Positions 8,914 through 15,854 of a stretch of DNA of 57,230 nt are shown here, piece by piece. Position 1 is the stretch's first letter. Each line of letters opens with the position of its first letter. Source of the stretch: Gammaproteobacteria bacterium. GTDB lineage: Bacteria; Pseudomonadota; Gammaproteobacteria; Steroidobacterales; Steroidobacteraceae. The translations under genes were made by a program, and so were the position numbers. The stretch is taken from positions 1-57,230 of the forward strand of contig JANYHD010000037.1 of the NCBI GenBank assembly GCA_025359205.1. The letters are read 5' to 3'. Below the pieces are notes generated by a model that saw only the letters and a program-made list of their open reading frames with translations, did not search any database and was not told where the DNA came from.

Positions 8914-9258
8914 TCAAGGTATAGAATGCTTGAGCGGAGCGGAATCGACCTGTCCCGTGCCAGCAAAATTTGCAAACCTTCGTACCGGCCGCGGCGGCGG
9001 CGGGTACCTGCCCATCTTTGAATTCCAGTATGCCCATGAGCGGGGGTCGATGATCCCGGGAGGCGCACGATCGAGCGCATCCCGAAAATCGTCATCGGAA
9101 ACATGACGACGTATTTCGCGCATATCCTCGTGGTGCGCGTAAGTTATGGCATAGGCCAAGAAGCGAATCGGATCCGCAAGAGCCTGTTCGGGCGACTCCA
9201 ACCAGATGATCCGCCGAGCAAGTTCGAGCATCTGTAACGAACCAGGAAATGGCTTCAT
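8914..9258 (-). CDS. Small protein that accompanies AbiEii-like nucleotidyltransferases
   Basis: 114 residues with a pattern I recognise from short genes found beside AbiEii/MenT-type nucleotidyltransferase toxins: ELARRIIWLESPEQALADP, a segment resembling HVSDDDFRDALDRAPPGIID, and RSWAYWNSKMG followed by PPPPRP. Such partners are thought to act as antitoxins or modulators. The first 90 residues look intact; the tail after RPVRRF is longer than I would expect and may be an altered 3' end. The ATG overlaps the TGA of the upstream broken nucleotidyltransferase remnant, as in intact pairs. With its partner destroyed, the gene is probably without function. Confidence 0.55.
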   Translation of the reverse strand: MKPFPGSLQMLELARRIIWLESPEQALADPIRFLAYAITYAHHEDMREIRRHVSDDDFRDALDRAPPGIIDPRSWAYWNSKMGRYPPPPRPVRRFANFAGTGQVDSAPLKHSIP

Positions 9259-9574
9259 AGCCCGGGCCCATACTCCCTGGCCAATCGTCGGGAGGTACCG
9301 TCAATAGCAGGGAGATGATCGAGATCAACTTCGCGCGCGGCAGTGGCGAGTCGGCCCATGATGTCCTCGGACAGATTAGGCAGATTTCCGTCAGAAAAGT
9401 AGGACAGTGCCTAGAGCGTAATTTCTGGATTGAACGAAGGGCCATAGAGCTTCTGGGCGGCCGCTAATGCGGAAGGTAAACCGATGTTGCCCAATCTCAT
9501 CAATGCATCGATGTCGAGATAATCCTTGGCTTCGGCACGCATTTGCAGGGCCGATGCCTTGGCGCCGGCAAGGA
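9255..9574 (-). pseudogene. AbiEii-like nucleotidyltransferase, C-terminal remnant
   Basis: Reading the minus strand from 9574 gives an open frame with VLAGAKASALQMRAEAKD, YLDIDALMR, LAAAQKLYG, an in-frame TAG at 9411-9413, then ALSYFSDGNLPNLSEDI and a TGA at 9255-9257. This is the C-terminal region of AbiEii/AbiGii-type nucleotidyltransferase toxins (the RAEAKDYLDI segment is characteristic). The N-terminal catalytic part is missing: the 5' edge coincides exactly with the end of the IS remnant. The TAG probably replaces a Lys or Gln codon. So the gene is broken by insertion, 5' loss and a nonsense mutation. Confidence 0.65.
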
Positions 9575-9578
9575 CTAG

Positions 9579-9593
9579 CAGCCTGATGCAAAA
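9579..9593. repeat. IS left inverted repeat
   Basis: CAGCCTGATGCAAAA, with CTAG immediately outside at 9575-9578. It is the exact reverse complement of 10319-10333. Because CTAG is palindromic, the visible match extends to 19 bp. Confidence 0.8.
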
Positions 9594-9716
9594 ACGCTGG
9601 AAACGATGGGCATGATGGTCCGAGAGAGTGAAGGGGATCGGATTGATGTCGCTATCGAGCCGTTTTTAGCACCGTTACCGCGGTTATCCATGGTTATGAG
9701 CATCTTCAAGAGACAC

Positions 9717-10256
9717 CTATCCTGTGGCCGGTTGCAGTCGAGAGAGGCGCAGCAGGTTGTAGGCAGCGCCGAGCAGATGAGCGTGCAGCTGCACGCGGGC
9801 GATGCCGCGGAAGCGTGTGCGACGCAGACCGCCGTAGCTCTTCATCCAGCCGAAGATCTCCTCGACCCGCTTGCGCTTCTGCTGACTGATCCAGTGGTGC
9901 GGATGCCGTGTGGTGCGAGCGTCCAGTCCCGGCGTGGTTCGGTTCTCGATCTGCGCGATGTGCGGGCGAATACCCTTGCGGCGCAGGTACGCCACAAAAT
10001 CCTTGGTGTGCTAGCCCTTGTCGGCGCCGAGGCTACTGGGCGTCAAGCGCTTGCGCGCCTGGCCCTTGAGCAGCTGCTCGGGTGGGATCGACGGGCGGCC
10101 ACCCGGGCATAAAGGGCTTCAAACTGGCCGGAAAGCTCCTTCAACACCCGATCGGTGTGGGCCTTGATGCCGCCGCAGCGGGTGATCCGCCGGCATGCGC
10201 GCCTCGGGCGAGAAGTAGCTAAACATCTGGCTCTGGGGGCTCACTTCAGCGCGCAT
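9717..10256 (-). pseudogene. IS5-type transposase, deleted and frameshifted
   Basis: The N-terminus survives as MRAEVSPQSQMFSYFSPEAR followed, after a frameshift, by IKAHTDRVLKELSGQFEALY and, after another shift, RPSIPPEQLLKG. That joins directly to LTPSSLGADKG, so roughly 200 central residues, including the first catalytic Asp region, are gone. An in-frame TAG at 10011-10013 replaces the Tyr expected after GADKG. The C-terminal part, KRKRVEEIFGWMKSYGGLRR, is the conserved DDE-final-Glu region of IS5-family enzymes. Nonfunctional. Confidence 0.8.
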
Positions 10257-10318
10257 CAGCTCACGCTCCGAGTTCAATCCCTGCACGCAATTTTACTCGG
10301 GGATCGTCTATCTATGTG

Positions 10319-10333
10319 TTTTGCATCAGGCTG
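10319..10333. repeat. IS right inverted repeat
   Basis: TTTTGCATCAGGCTG, with CTAG immediately outside at 10334-10337. It pairs perfectly with 9579-9593; similarity stops abruptly inside the element, which defines the terminal repeat length as 15 bp. Confidence 0.8.
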
Positions 10334-10384
10334 CTAGGGCTCGACGCGCCGCCGACCGCTATGAACTGATCTTAGGCCGCAGAG

Positions 10385-10648
10385 TCAGTCGTTGGACTGG
10401 TTGGACTTGGTCTTCGGCGTCACGAGCTGCTTGGGGTCCGCGTGCGCATCGGCCTGCTTCGCGGGCGGCGCGGCCTCGCGGTTGTTCTGGATATTGGAGC
10501 GGGACTTCCCGATCTTGGTTCCGTCCGGAACGCGCGAAGACGGGTGGTCTGCGGCCGGCGGGCTGGCCGGTTCCGCGGCACCGGCGGAGCCGGCGACGAG
10601 TGCGGCGGTGGCCAAGGACAGCGTGGCGAAGATGGAGGATCTCTTCAT
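10385..10648 (-). CDS. Small exported protein, unknown
   Basis: 87 residues with a convincing signal peptide (MKRSSIFATLSLATAALVAG, cleavage near SAGAAEP) followed by a Pro-, Asn- and Lys-rich, probably unstructured tail (AADHPSSRVPDGTKIGKSRS, then KQLVTPKTKSNQSND). I do not recognise a family. Its first residues overlap, on the other strand, the truncated vapC remnant, and no ribosome site is evident, so its native upstream region was probably lost at the junction. It may be a real gene whose promoter has gone, or a chance frame. Confidence 0.45.
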   Translation of the reverse strand: MKRSSIFATLSLATAALVAGSAGAAEPASPPAADHPSSRVPDGTKIGKSRSNIQNNREAAPPAKQADAHADPKQLVTPKTKSNQSND

Positions 10649-10970
10649 ATCGTCGCTGACCGTTGCTGAGATCCGGCGCGGCATCCTAGAACTGCCGAAG
10701 GGCAAGAAGCGCAGTCAACTGGAGACGTGGTTTTCTGGGCCCGAGGGGCCGCAGGCACTGTTTCCTGGCCGGGTCCTGGCATTCGACGAGTCGGCGGCCT
10801 TGATATGGGCCCAGCTCATGTCCGCGGGCCGTGCCGCCGGGATGCCCAGAAGCGACCTCGACATGATCATTGCTGCAGTCGCCGAGGCAAACGACTGCAC
10901 TGTGGTGGCGGATAATGAAAGGCACCTTCCAGGACTCAAGGTCCTGAATCCGTCCCGAATTGGCCGATGA
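10632..10970 (+). pseudogene. VapC-type PIN toxin, N-terminally truncated
   Basis: The frame encodes the C-terminal three quarters of a PIN-domain ribonuclease: EDLFISSLTVAEIRRGI, LPKGKKRSQLETWF, RVLAFDESAALIWAQLM, RSDLDMIIAAVAEANDCTVV and ADNERHLPGLKVLNPSR. The later acidic residues (E in VAEIRRG, D in RSDLDM, D in ADNERH) are present, but the first strand that carries the initial catalytic Asp (normally LLDTN near the start) is missing. The longer upstream reading frame (from 10392) is antisense to the small exported protein and has no PIN similarity. No vapB remains upstream. Probably inactive. Confidence 0.7.
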
Positions 10971-10979
10971 CAGGCCATC

Positions 10980-11297
10980 ATGGGCAAGAAGCGCAACTTG
11001 CTTGCCGAGTTTGGCGAGGGGTTCGAAGCCCTCGCGGTGCATCGCACGGACAAAGCCAAGATGACGACACACTCGGTCACCTTCCGGCCAGCCCTCAAGA
11101 CCACGCCAAAGAAAATCACCAAGGTGCGCGAGTCGATGAACCTCTCCCGTGGCCTGTTTGCGAGTTACCTGCGCACTTCTGCCCGCACGCTGGAGAACTA
11201 GGAGCAAGGTCGCGCCACGCCCAATGCCCAAGCTGCCCTGCTCATTCGGCTCGTGCAGCAGTATCCGGACACCATCGGGCGACTGAAAAGGCTCTGA
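10980..11297 (+). pseudogene. HigA/Xre-type antitoxin gene with premature amber stop
   Basis: The frame begins MGKKRNLLAEFGEGFEALAV and continues with a helix-turn-helix segment (SMNLSRGLFASYLRTSARTL). At 11199-11201 a TAG stands where the family has Trp (LENW), after which the same frame runs on as EQGRATPNAQAALLIRLVQQ to a TGA at 11295-11297. The full-length product would be about 105 residues, the usual size for this antitoxin type. The 73-residue product would lack the end of the DNA-binding domain. No cognate RelE/HigB toxin gene is upstream, so this looks like a decaying leftover. Confidence 0.7.
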
Positions 11298-11332
11298 CTT
11301 CGGCGCGACAGCGCGAACGGCCGGTTTGGATT

Positions 11333-11348
11333 TGCGCTTATAAGCGCA
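11333..11348. repeat. 16-bp perfect palindrome
   Basis: TGCGCTTATAAGCGCA is fully self-complementary, 35 bp after the antitoxin remnant's stop. With no loop it is a poor RNA terminator and looks more like a protein-binding site or recombination-type sequence. Function unknown. Confidence 0.5.
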
Positions 11349-11486
11349 GCCCGGGTCTAGCGTTTGAGGCTTGAGAACAAGCATTTTTCGCCGTACCGAG
11401 CGGCAGGCGGGCTGGATCTGCGCCTACACGGCGCTTACGGCCGAACCGCGAATTTCGCCACCCACGTGCAAGGTTTTGATTTGATT

Positions 11487-11526
11487 GGTGGCGTAGGGTG
11501 GGACTTGAACCCACGACCTCGGCTTA
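11487..11526 (-). pseudogene. tRNA 3'-half remnant
   Basis: On the minus strand, a perfect T arm (GTGGG, loop TTCAAGT, CCCAC; 11498-11514) is followed by a 7-nt acceptor-like strand (CCTACGC) and then CACC. No D arm, anticodon arm or acceptor 5' strand can be found upstream on that strand. A 3' tRNA half is what integrases of the tRNA-targeting type leave as an attachment-site duplicate. Its acceptor differs from the intact tRNA-Ala at 14219-14294, so it is not a copy of that gene. Isotype not assignable. The remainder of 11298-11654 holds no gene I can support. Confidence 0.55.
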
Positions 11527-11654
11527 GTGAAGACGACGCGGTTCGCCCTTGCTGATCCCGCGCGGCGTGAATGGTAGCCCATCTGATGATGGGCGCAACC
11601 TGCTTTCACCGCTATCACCGCAGCGTCATGCTGCTGTGCATCGCTGTTGACGCG

Positions 11655-13043
11655 CTAGAGCCGCGCCCTGACCGTCAACTGTACCGACCGAGGAAAGCCC
11701 GGTTGTACGTTGACCAATCCCTGGGTGATGGTGCCGCTGTTGTAATACAACTTGTCGAACGCGTTGTTCACCTTCAGTGTCAGGTCGTACTGCCGGCCCA
11801 GTGATTTATACAGACCCAGATCGACCACTTCGTAGCTGGGCAAACTGAATTCACCCAGAACTGCCGGCGTCGCAGTATTGGTAATGCGCTCACCGACGTA
11901 CGACAAACCCACGCCGATACCGTGGCCTGCGAGGCTCCCAGTGGCACAATCGTAACGCGACCAAATATGCCCGGCATTCAAAGGAGAGTTCGGCAGCAGA
12001 TGATCCACCAGCGGACCGGTGGGGCTGGACTCTGTGACCCGCGCATTCGTGTACGCCCAGCCAGCAATGATTGTCCAGTGCTCCACCGGCGTTGCGCTGA
12101 CTTCGAGTTCAAGACCCTTGGAGCGCACTCCCCCGACCTGGATGACGCAGCCGCCACTCGGGCACAAGGTCAGATCGTTGCCGGAATAGGGTGCCAATAC
12201 GTTTTTCTGGTGAATGCTGAACAGCGCTGCCGTCAAGTCAATCCTGCCGTTGAGCAGTGTAGCCTTGGCGCCGACCTCGTAACCATCGCCTTGTGTGGGA
12301 GTGAAAGTCGGTTGCGTCGTTAAGCCAATATTGGCCGGATCAACCGGCGCGAAGGATGTGCTGTAACTGCCATAGTACGACCAATGGTCGGTCGGTTGAA
12401 ATATGACTCCCGCCTGCGGCAACACCTTGGTGTAGGTCTGCGTGTAATTGACGATAGCAGGCTCGAACAGATCCGGATTATCTTCCAAATGCTCGCGCGC
12501 ATAACGCAGGCCCAGCAGCGCCTTCCAGTGTGGGGTCAGCGTGAGCAGATCCGAAAGATACGCGCCCGATCCTTCCGAGGCATTGTAATTGCGCGCGCGC
12601 GTGCTGGCGCCAATGACGCCGGGGCCGAATGCACTGGGCGGAGGGATATTGGAAAAATCGGGATTGAGAACCGAGATCGTGAATTTTTGGCCCGGCAGAT
12701 TGCAGCTCGGATCTGCAGTCGGCCTGCCAGGGGCAGCGATATTGCAGAATTGGGTCCGTGTAAAATCATCCACTTCCCGACCCAGGCTGAGGCCCGCAAT
12801 CAACTTGTGAGCGACGTTCCCAGTATGAAATGGCACGATCAGGTTGGAGTCACCGAACACATAGGTTCGCAGATTTGCCTGACCGCGTGCGCGCAAGTCC
12901 AGCGTACCAAATGTCGGGTCTGCCCGATCAAAGGGACCGACATCAAACGCGTGGGCCCAGTCACGATGTGTGACGTCGCGCACTGAGAGTTTCCAGGTCG
13001 CGCCACCGCTGAACTCGTGTTGGACGAACAGGAGCCTACGCAA
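11655..13043 (-). pseudogene. TonB-dependent receptor, beta-barrel fragment
   Basis: 462 residues corresponding to the C-terminal barrel of a siderophore-type TonB-dependent outer-membrane receptor: alternating aromatic strands, WSYYGSYSTSFAPVDPANIG, GYEVGAKATLLNGRIDLTAA, and the terminal KVNNAFDKLYYNSG and QPGFPRSVQLTVRARL. No signal peptide, TonB box or plug domain precedes it. Upstream on the same strand the sequence changes to non-receptor DNA near 13040, so roughly the first third of a typical 700-residue receptor is lost. Without plug and signal it cannot be exported or gated. Ligand unknown. Confidence 0.75.
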
Positions 13044-13100
13044 ACAACGCCTTCGACCGGACGGCGTTGGCGTTCTCGTTCCAGGCGCCGCTGAGCAATT

Positions 13101-14017
13101 TCATGACGGCGACGCTGCAACACCCACGTACTTTTGGCTTGCGTGCCGGGGCGCATTTCTAATGCCCGGTGCCAACGAAGCCAACAGCGGCACGATGTGG
13201 GGCTGGCGCGTCCTCATCCGTTCAGGCGGCACCCGCCACTCCGCGCGCTCAAGGTCAAATTCCACCCATCGGGCGGAACGTAATTCTCCGGGGGCACGAA
13301 CGTCAGCGGCGCGAGCCTGAGCGCGGCCCGAACGACAGGCGTGCCTTCATAGTGCTCAATCGCCGCCATCAGCCTGCCGGCCGCCTTGGGCTCGGTGATG
13401 GCCGCCAGGTGCTGTTTGACCGCTGGCGCGATAGCGCCCTTGAGATCCGGCGTCGGATCGCGCGGCGCCTTGCCTGTCGCCACGCCAAATCTGAACACCT
13501 GCCCCGCTACAATTCGCGCCCGCTTGGTCGTGTCTACCGCTCCCCGGGCCTCGATCCTGCGCAGGACGGCAAGCAGCTCCGGCGGTGTAATGCCGGCGAT
13601 TGGGCGAGCGCCCAGCCAAGGCAGCAAGTCCCTCTTGAGCATCGCATCGATCTTGGTCCAATGGCTGTCGGACCACGTTGTCCGTCGCTGACCGAGCCAT
13701 TCAGCGGCCAGTGCTCCAAAGCTGTCGGATTGCGGACTGACTCCCAAAGCTCGTGCAACGCGCTTCTGCTCGCCAGGATCCACGCCGCTGGACAGCTGCC
13801 GCTTAACGTCAATCGCCCGATTGCGGGCGACCTTGAGTGAGACCTCCGGGTAGACCCCGAGTGCTGCACGACGCTCTTTGGATGCGATCCGATACTTCAG
13901 CCGCCAATACTTGCCGCCGGACGGAGAAACCTCGACATAGAGACCTCCACCGTCGAACAACCTGTAGGGTTTGGCAGCCGGTTTTGCCGCGGCGATCAAC
14001 TTGTCTGAAAGCGACAT
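13101..14017 (-). pseudogene. Tyrosine-type (P4-like) integrase, frameshifted and truncated
   Basis: From the ATG at 14017 the product reads MSLSDKLIAAAKPAAKPYRL, then the DUF4102-type domain (LKYRIASKERRAALGVYPEV), SAM-like core-binding helices and the start of the catalytic domain up to LRLAPLTFV. There a frameshift (about 13293) removes the first catalytic Arg box from the frame; shifting one base restores PGELRSARWVEFDLERAEW and then HIVPLLASLAPG, after which similarity ends. The His-x-x-Arg and catalytic Tyr parts are absent. Such integrases insert elements into tRNA 3' ends, and this gene lies about 200 bp from the 3' end of tRNA-Ala, the classic island arrangement. Nonfunctional. Confidence 0.85.
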
Positions 14018-14218
14018 AGAGTGGGAGCATCTCATTATCTGGAAGTGCCAGATGCCCCAAATACGCCCCCAAAATCGACCACATACCAATGCCAGGCGTC
14101 GGACATCGTCAGTCACTGACGAGTCGCTTGGATGGTCGACTTGTGGCTATTTACTAGGGTAAAACGCTGACTCGAGGACGTCCTTGGACGTTACCGGAAG
14201 TCAGCGGAAGGGAGGGAA

Positions 14219-14294
14219 TGGTGGAGCGGAAGGGGATCGAACCCTCGACCTCTGCATTGCGAACGCAGCGCTCTCCCAACTGAGCTACCGCCCC
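14219..14294 (-). tRNA. tRNA-Ala (anticodon CGC)
   Basis: Complete 76-nt tRNA on the minus strand: acceptor GGGGCGG paired with CCGCTCC (one G-U pair), D arm AGCTCAGTTGGGAGAGC, anticodon arm CTGCG-TTCGCAA-TGCAG with anticodon CGC, T loop TTCGATC, discriminator A and encoded CCA. CGC reads GCG, fitting a high-GC genome. It marks the probable attachment site of the adjoining eroded island. Confidence 0.96.
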
Positions 14295-14344
14295 ACACAA
14301 GGCGCGCGATTCTAGAGTAGTGGCCCCCGGGCAGCAAATCGGCC

Positions 14345-15223
14345 TCAGCTCGGGCTGTACAGCAGCATCGCCAGCGCAGTCACCGCAGCGACAAATCCCA
14401 GCAGCAGGACGGCGCCGGCGATGCGACTGCGCCGGGCCAGCGTGCCAAGATTGCTGACGGCGATCAGGAAGGGTCGGCCATCGACCGGCTGCACGACGAT
14501 GCTCTCGGTGGGCGCGGCGTCGCGCGGCGCGTGCTGCTCGATCAGGGCGCGTGCGGCCGCACGCGCAGTCTCCCACTCCGCCTGGCTCAGCACGCCGTCG
14601 TGGTTGGTATCGAAGCGCTCGAGCAGCGTGCCCTGGTCCTTTTTCCATTCCGCCAGCAGGCGCATCACCTCGACAGTCTCGTCCGAGTTGTTTACGCCGC
14701 CCAGCGTGCGAAATTCACCGATGACGCTGATCTGCTCGCCCTCGTTGAGCCGATGTTCGGTGTAGCGGTAGTCGCCAATGCCAAGTCCGAAGCCGCGCCG
14801 CCCTCCCCCCGGGGCCGTGGGCCACGGGAGCGAACCGCGCCAGCAGTCGCGGCGCCCCGGCCGTACGTCGGCGCCTGTGGGACCGACGAGGCAGGCGCCG
14901 GTCGCGTCCACGAGCTGGAAGGGCGCGACGCTGACGGCGCGATTGACGGTCTCCCAGTGCGCGTTGCGCCCCGTACCCGTGTAATGCTCGATGCGGTACA
15001 TCCACCAGGCGCAGCGTAGCTGCGACAGCGGCGCAATGGTCGGCGGACCCTCGGCCATGCGCGCGATGCCGCTGAGCTCCACGTAACCCTGTGCGGCTGA
15101 ACGGATGCGCGATACCGGCGTGTCATCGATCAGGCGTGCCAGCCGCAGTTTGCGGAAACCGAACCAGAAGCACAGTGGCGCCGCGACCGCGAGCGCCGCC
15201 CGCCAGAAGTGCGGATCATCCAT
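14345..15223 (-). CDS. GIDE-domain membrane protein with EF-hand-like loop
   Basis: 292 residues. A short N-terminal hydrophobic segment (ALAVAAPLCFWFGF) is followed by a GIDE/BAM-type domain (VSRIRSAAQGYVELSGIARM, LSQLRCAWWMYRIEHYTG) like that of mitochondrial E3 ligase MUL1 but without a RING finger. Near residue 199 there is a canonical calcium-binding loop, DTNHDGVLSQAEW. A C-terminal membrane span (AGAVLLLGFVAAVTALAMLL) ends the protein. Bacterial GIDE proteins commonly sit beside lemA, as here (21 bp downstream of lemA, same strand). The role is unknown; envelope remodelling or stress is often assumed. The EF-hand is an unusual addition. Confidence 0.8.
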   Translation of the reverse strand: MDDPHFWRAALAVAAPLCFWFGFRKLRLARLIDDTPVSRIRSAAQGYVELSGIARMAEGPPTIAPLSQLRCAWWMYRIEHYTGTGRNAHWETVNRAVSVAPFQLVDATGACLVGPTGADVRPGRRDCWRGSLPWPTAPGGGRRGFGLGIGDYRYTEHRLNEGEQISVIGEFRTLGGVNNSDETVEVMRLLAEWKKDQGTLLERFDTNHDGVLSQAEWETARAAARALIEQHAPRDAAPTESIVVQPVDGRPFLIAVSNLGTLARRSRIAGAVLLLGFVAAVTALAMLLYSPS

Positions 15224-15244
15224 CGCGATCTGGTCCTGGCATCC

Positions 15245-15817
15245 TCAGCGCTTGAACAGCGCGCCGACGTCGACGTCAGTCTTCTCGGTCGCGGCGAATT
15301 CCAGCAGCGGCTTTGCCGTGAATCCATAGCGATGCGCGATCAGCACGTCCGGAAACTGGTCGATACGCGTGTTGTTGATGTTCGCCTGGTCGTTGTAGAG
15401 CTCGCGGCGATCGGCAATGGCCTCCTCGAGCCCCGTGATGCGCGCCTGCAGTTGCTTGAACGACTCGTCGGTCTTGAGCTGCGGGTAGTTCTCCGCGACC
15501 GCGAACAGGCGGCCGATGTCGCCGCGCAGCTGCTGCTCGGCCACGCCCACTGCGGCAACATTGCCGCCGGCGCTGGCCGCAAACACGGCAGCGCGCGCGT
15601 GCATGACTTTCTCGAGCGTCTCCTGTTCATACTGCATGTATTGCTTGCAGGTCTCGATCAGCTTGGGCAGTTCATCGTGGCGTTGCTTGAGGAGCACGTC
15701 GATGTTGGCCCAGGACTGTTTGACGCGTTCGCGTATCGCCACCAGGCTGTTGTAGATACCGATGAAATAAACGACGAGCACCGCCGCCACGGCCAGCAAG
15801 ACGATCACTGTGATCAT
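15245..15817 (-). CDS. lemA: LemA family membrane protein
   Basis: 190 residues: one N-terminal transmembrane helix (VIVLLAVAAVLVVYFIGIYN) followed by the cytosolic or periplasmic LemA helical bundle, with family motifs NSLVAIRERVKQSWANIDVL, LKQRHDELPKLIETCKQYM and ENYPQLKTDESFKQLQ. Length is typical. It is followed on the same strand by the GIDE-domain gene, an association seen in many bacteria, so the two are likely co-transcribed and act together at the membrane. Biochemical function is not established for the family. Confidence 0.92.
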   Translation of the reverse strand: MITVIVLLAVAAVLVVYFIGIYNSLVAIRERVKQSWANIDVLLKQRHDELPKLIETCKQYMQYEQETLEKVMHARAAVFAASAGGNVAAVGVAEQQLRGDIGRLFAVAENYPQLKTDESFKQLQARITGLEEAIADRRELYNDQANINNTRIDQFPDVLIAHRYGFTAKPLLEFAATEKTDVDVGALFKR

Positions 15818-15854
15818 GTGGTCTGTACTCCCCTACGCTGTCACCAGAAAACTG

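Larger units (their letters stand above)
9579..10333 (-). mobile_element. Deleted IS5-family-type insertion sequence
   Basis: About 755 bp bounded by perfect 15-bp inverted repeats and flanked on both sides by CTAG, a target duplication typical of the IS5 group (YTAR targets). Inside is a decayed transposase on the minus strand whose central catalytic part is deleted, so the element cannot move itself but could be mobilised in trans. It sits at the edge of the AbiEii-like remnant. Confidence 0.75.

Noticed and set aside
10392-10631. N-terminal 80 codons of the long VapC-containing frame
   Set aside because: Cys/Gly/Ala-rich with no PIN similarity and antisense to a signal-peptide gene; the supported toxin part starts near 10632.
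11487-11526. Attachment-site duplicate of tRNA-Ala
   Set aside because: Similarity to the tRNA-Ala 3' end is limited to T-loop consensus and the terminal TGGTGG; the acceptor strand differs.
14178-14191. ACGTCC-TT-GGACGT inverted repeat near tRNA-Ala
   Set aside because: Six-base arms with a two-base spacer are too short to call a terminator or core attachment site without more evidence.
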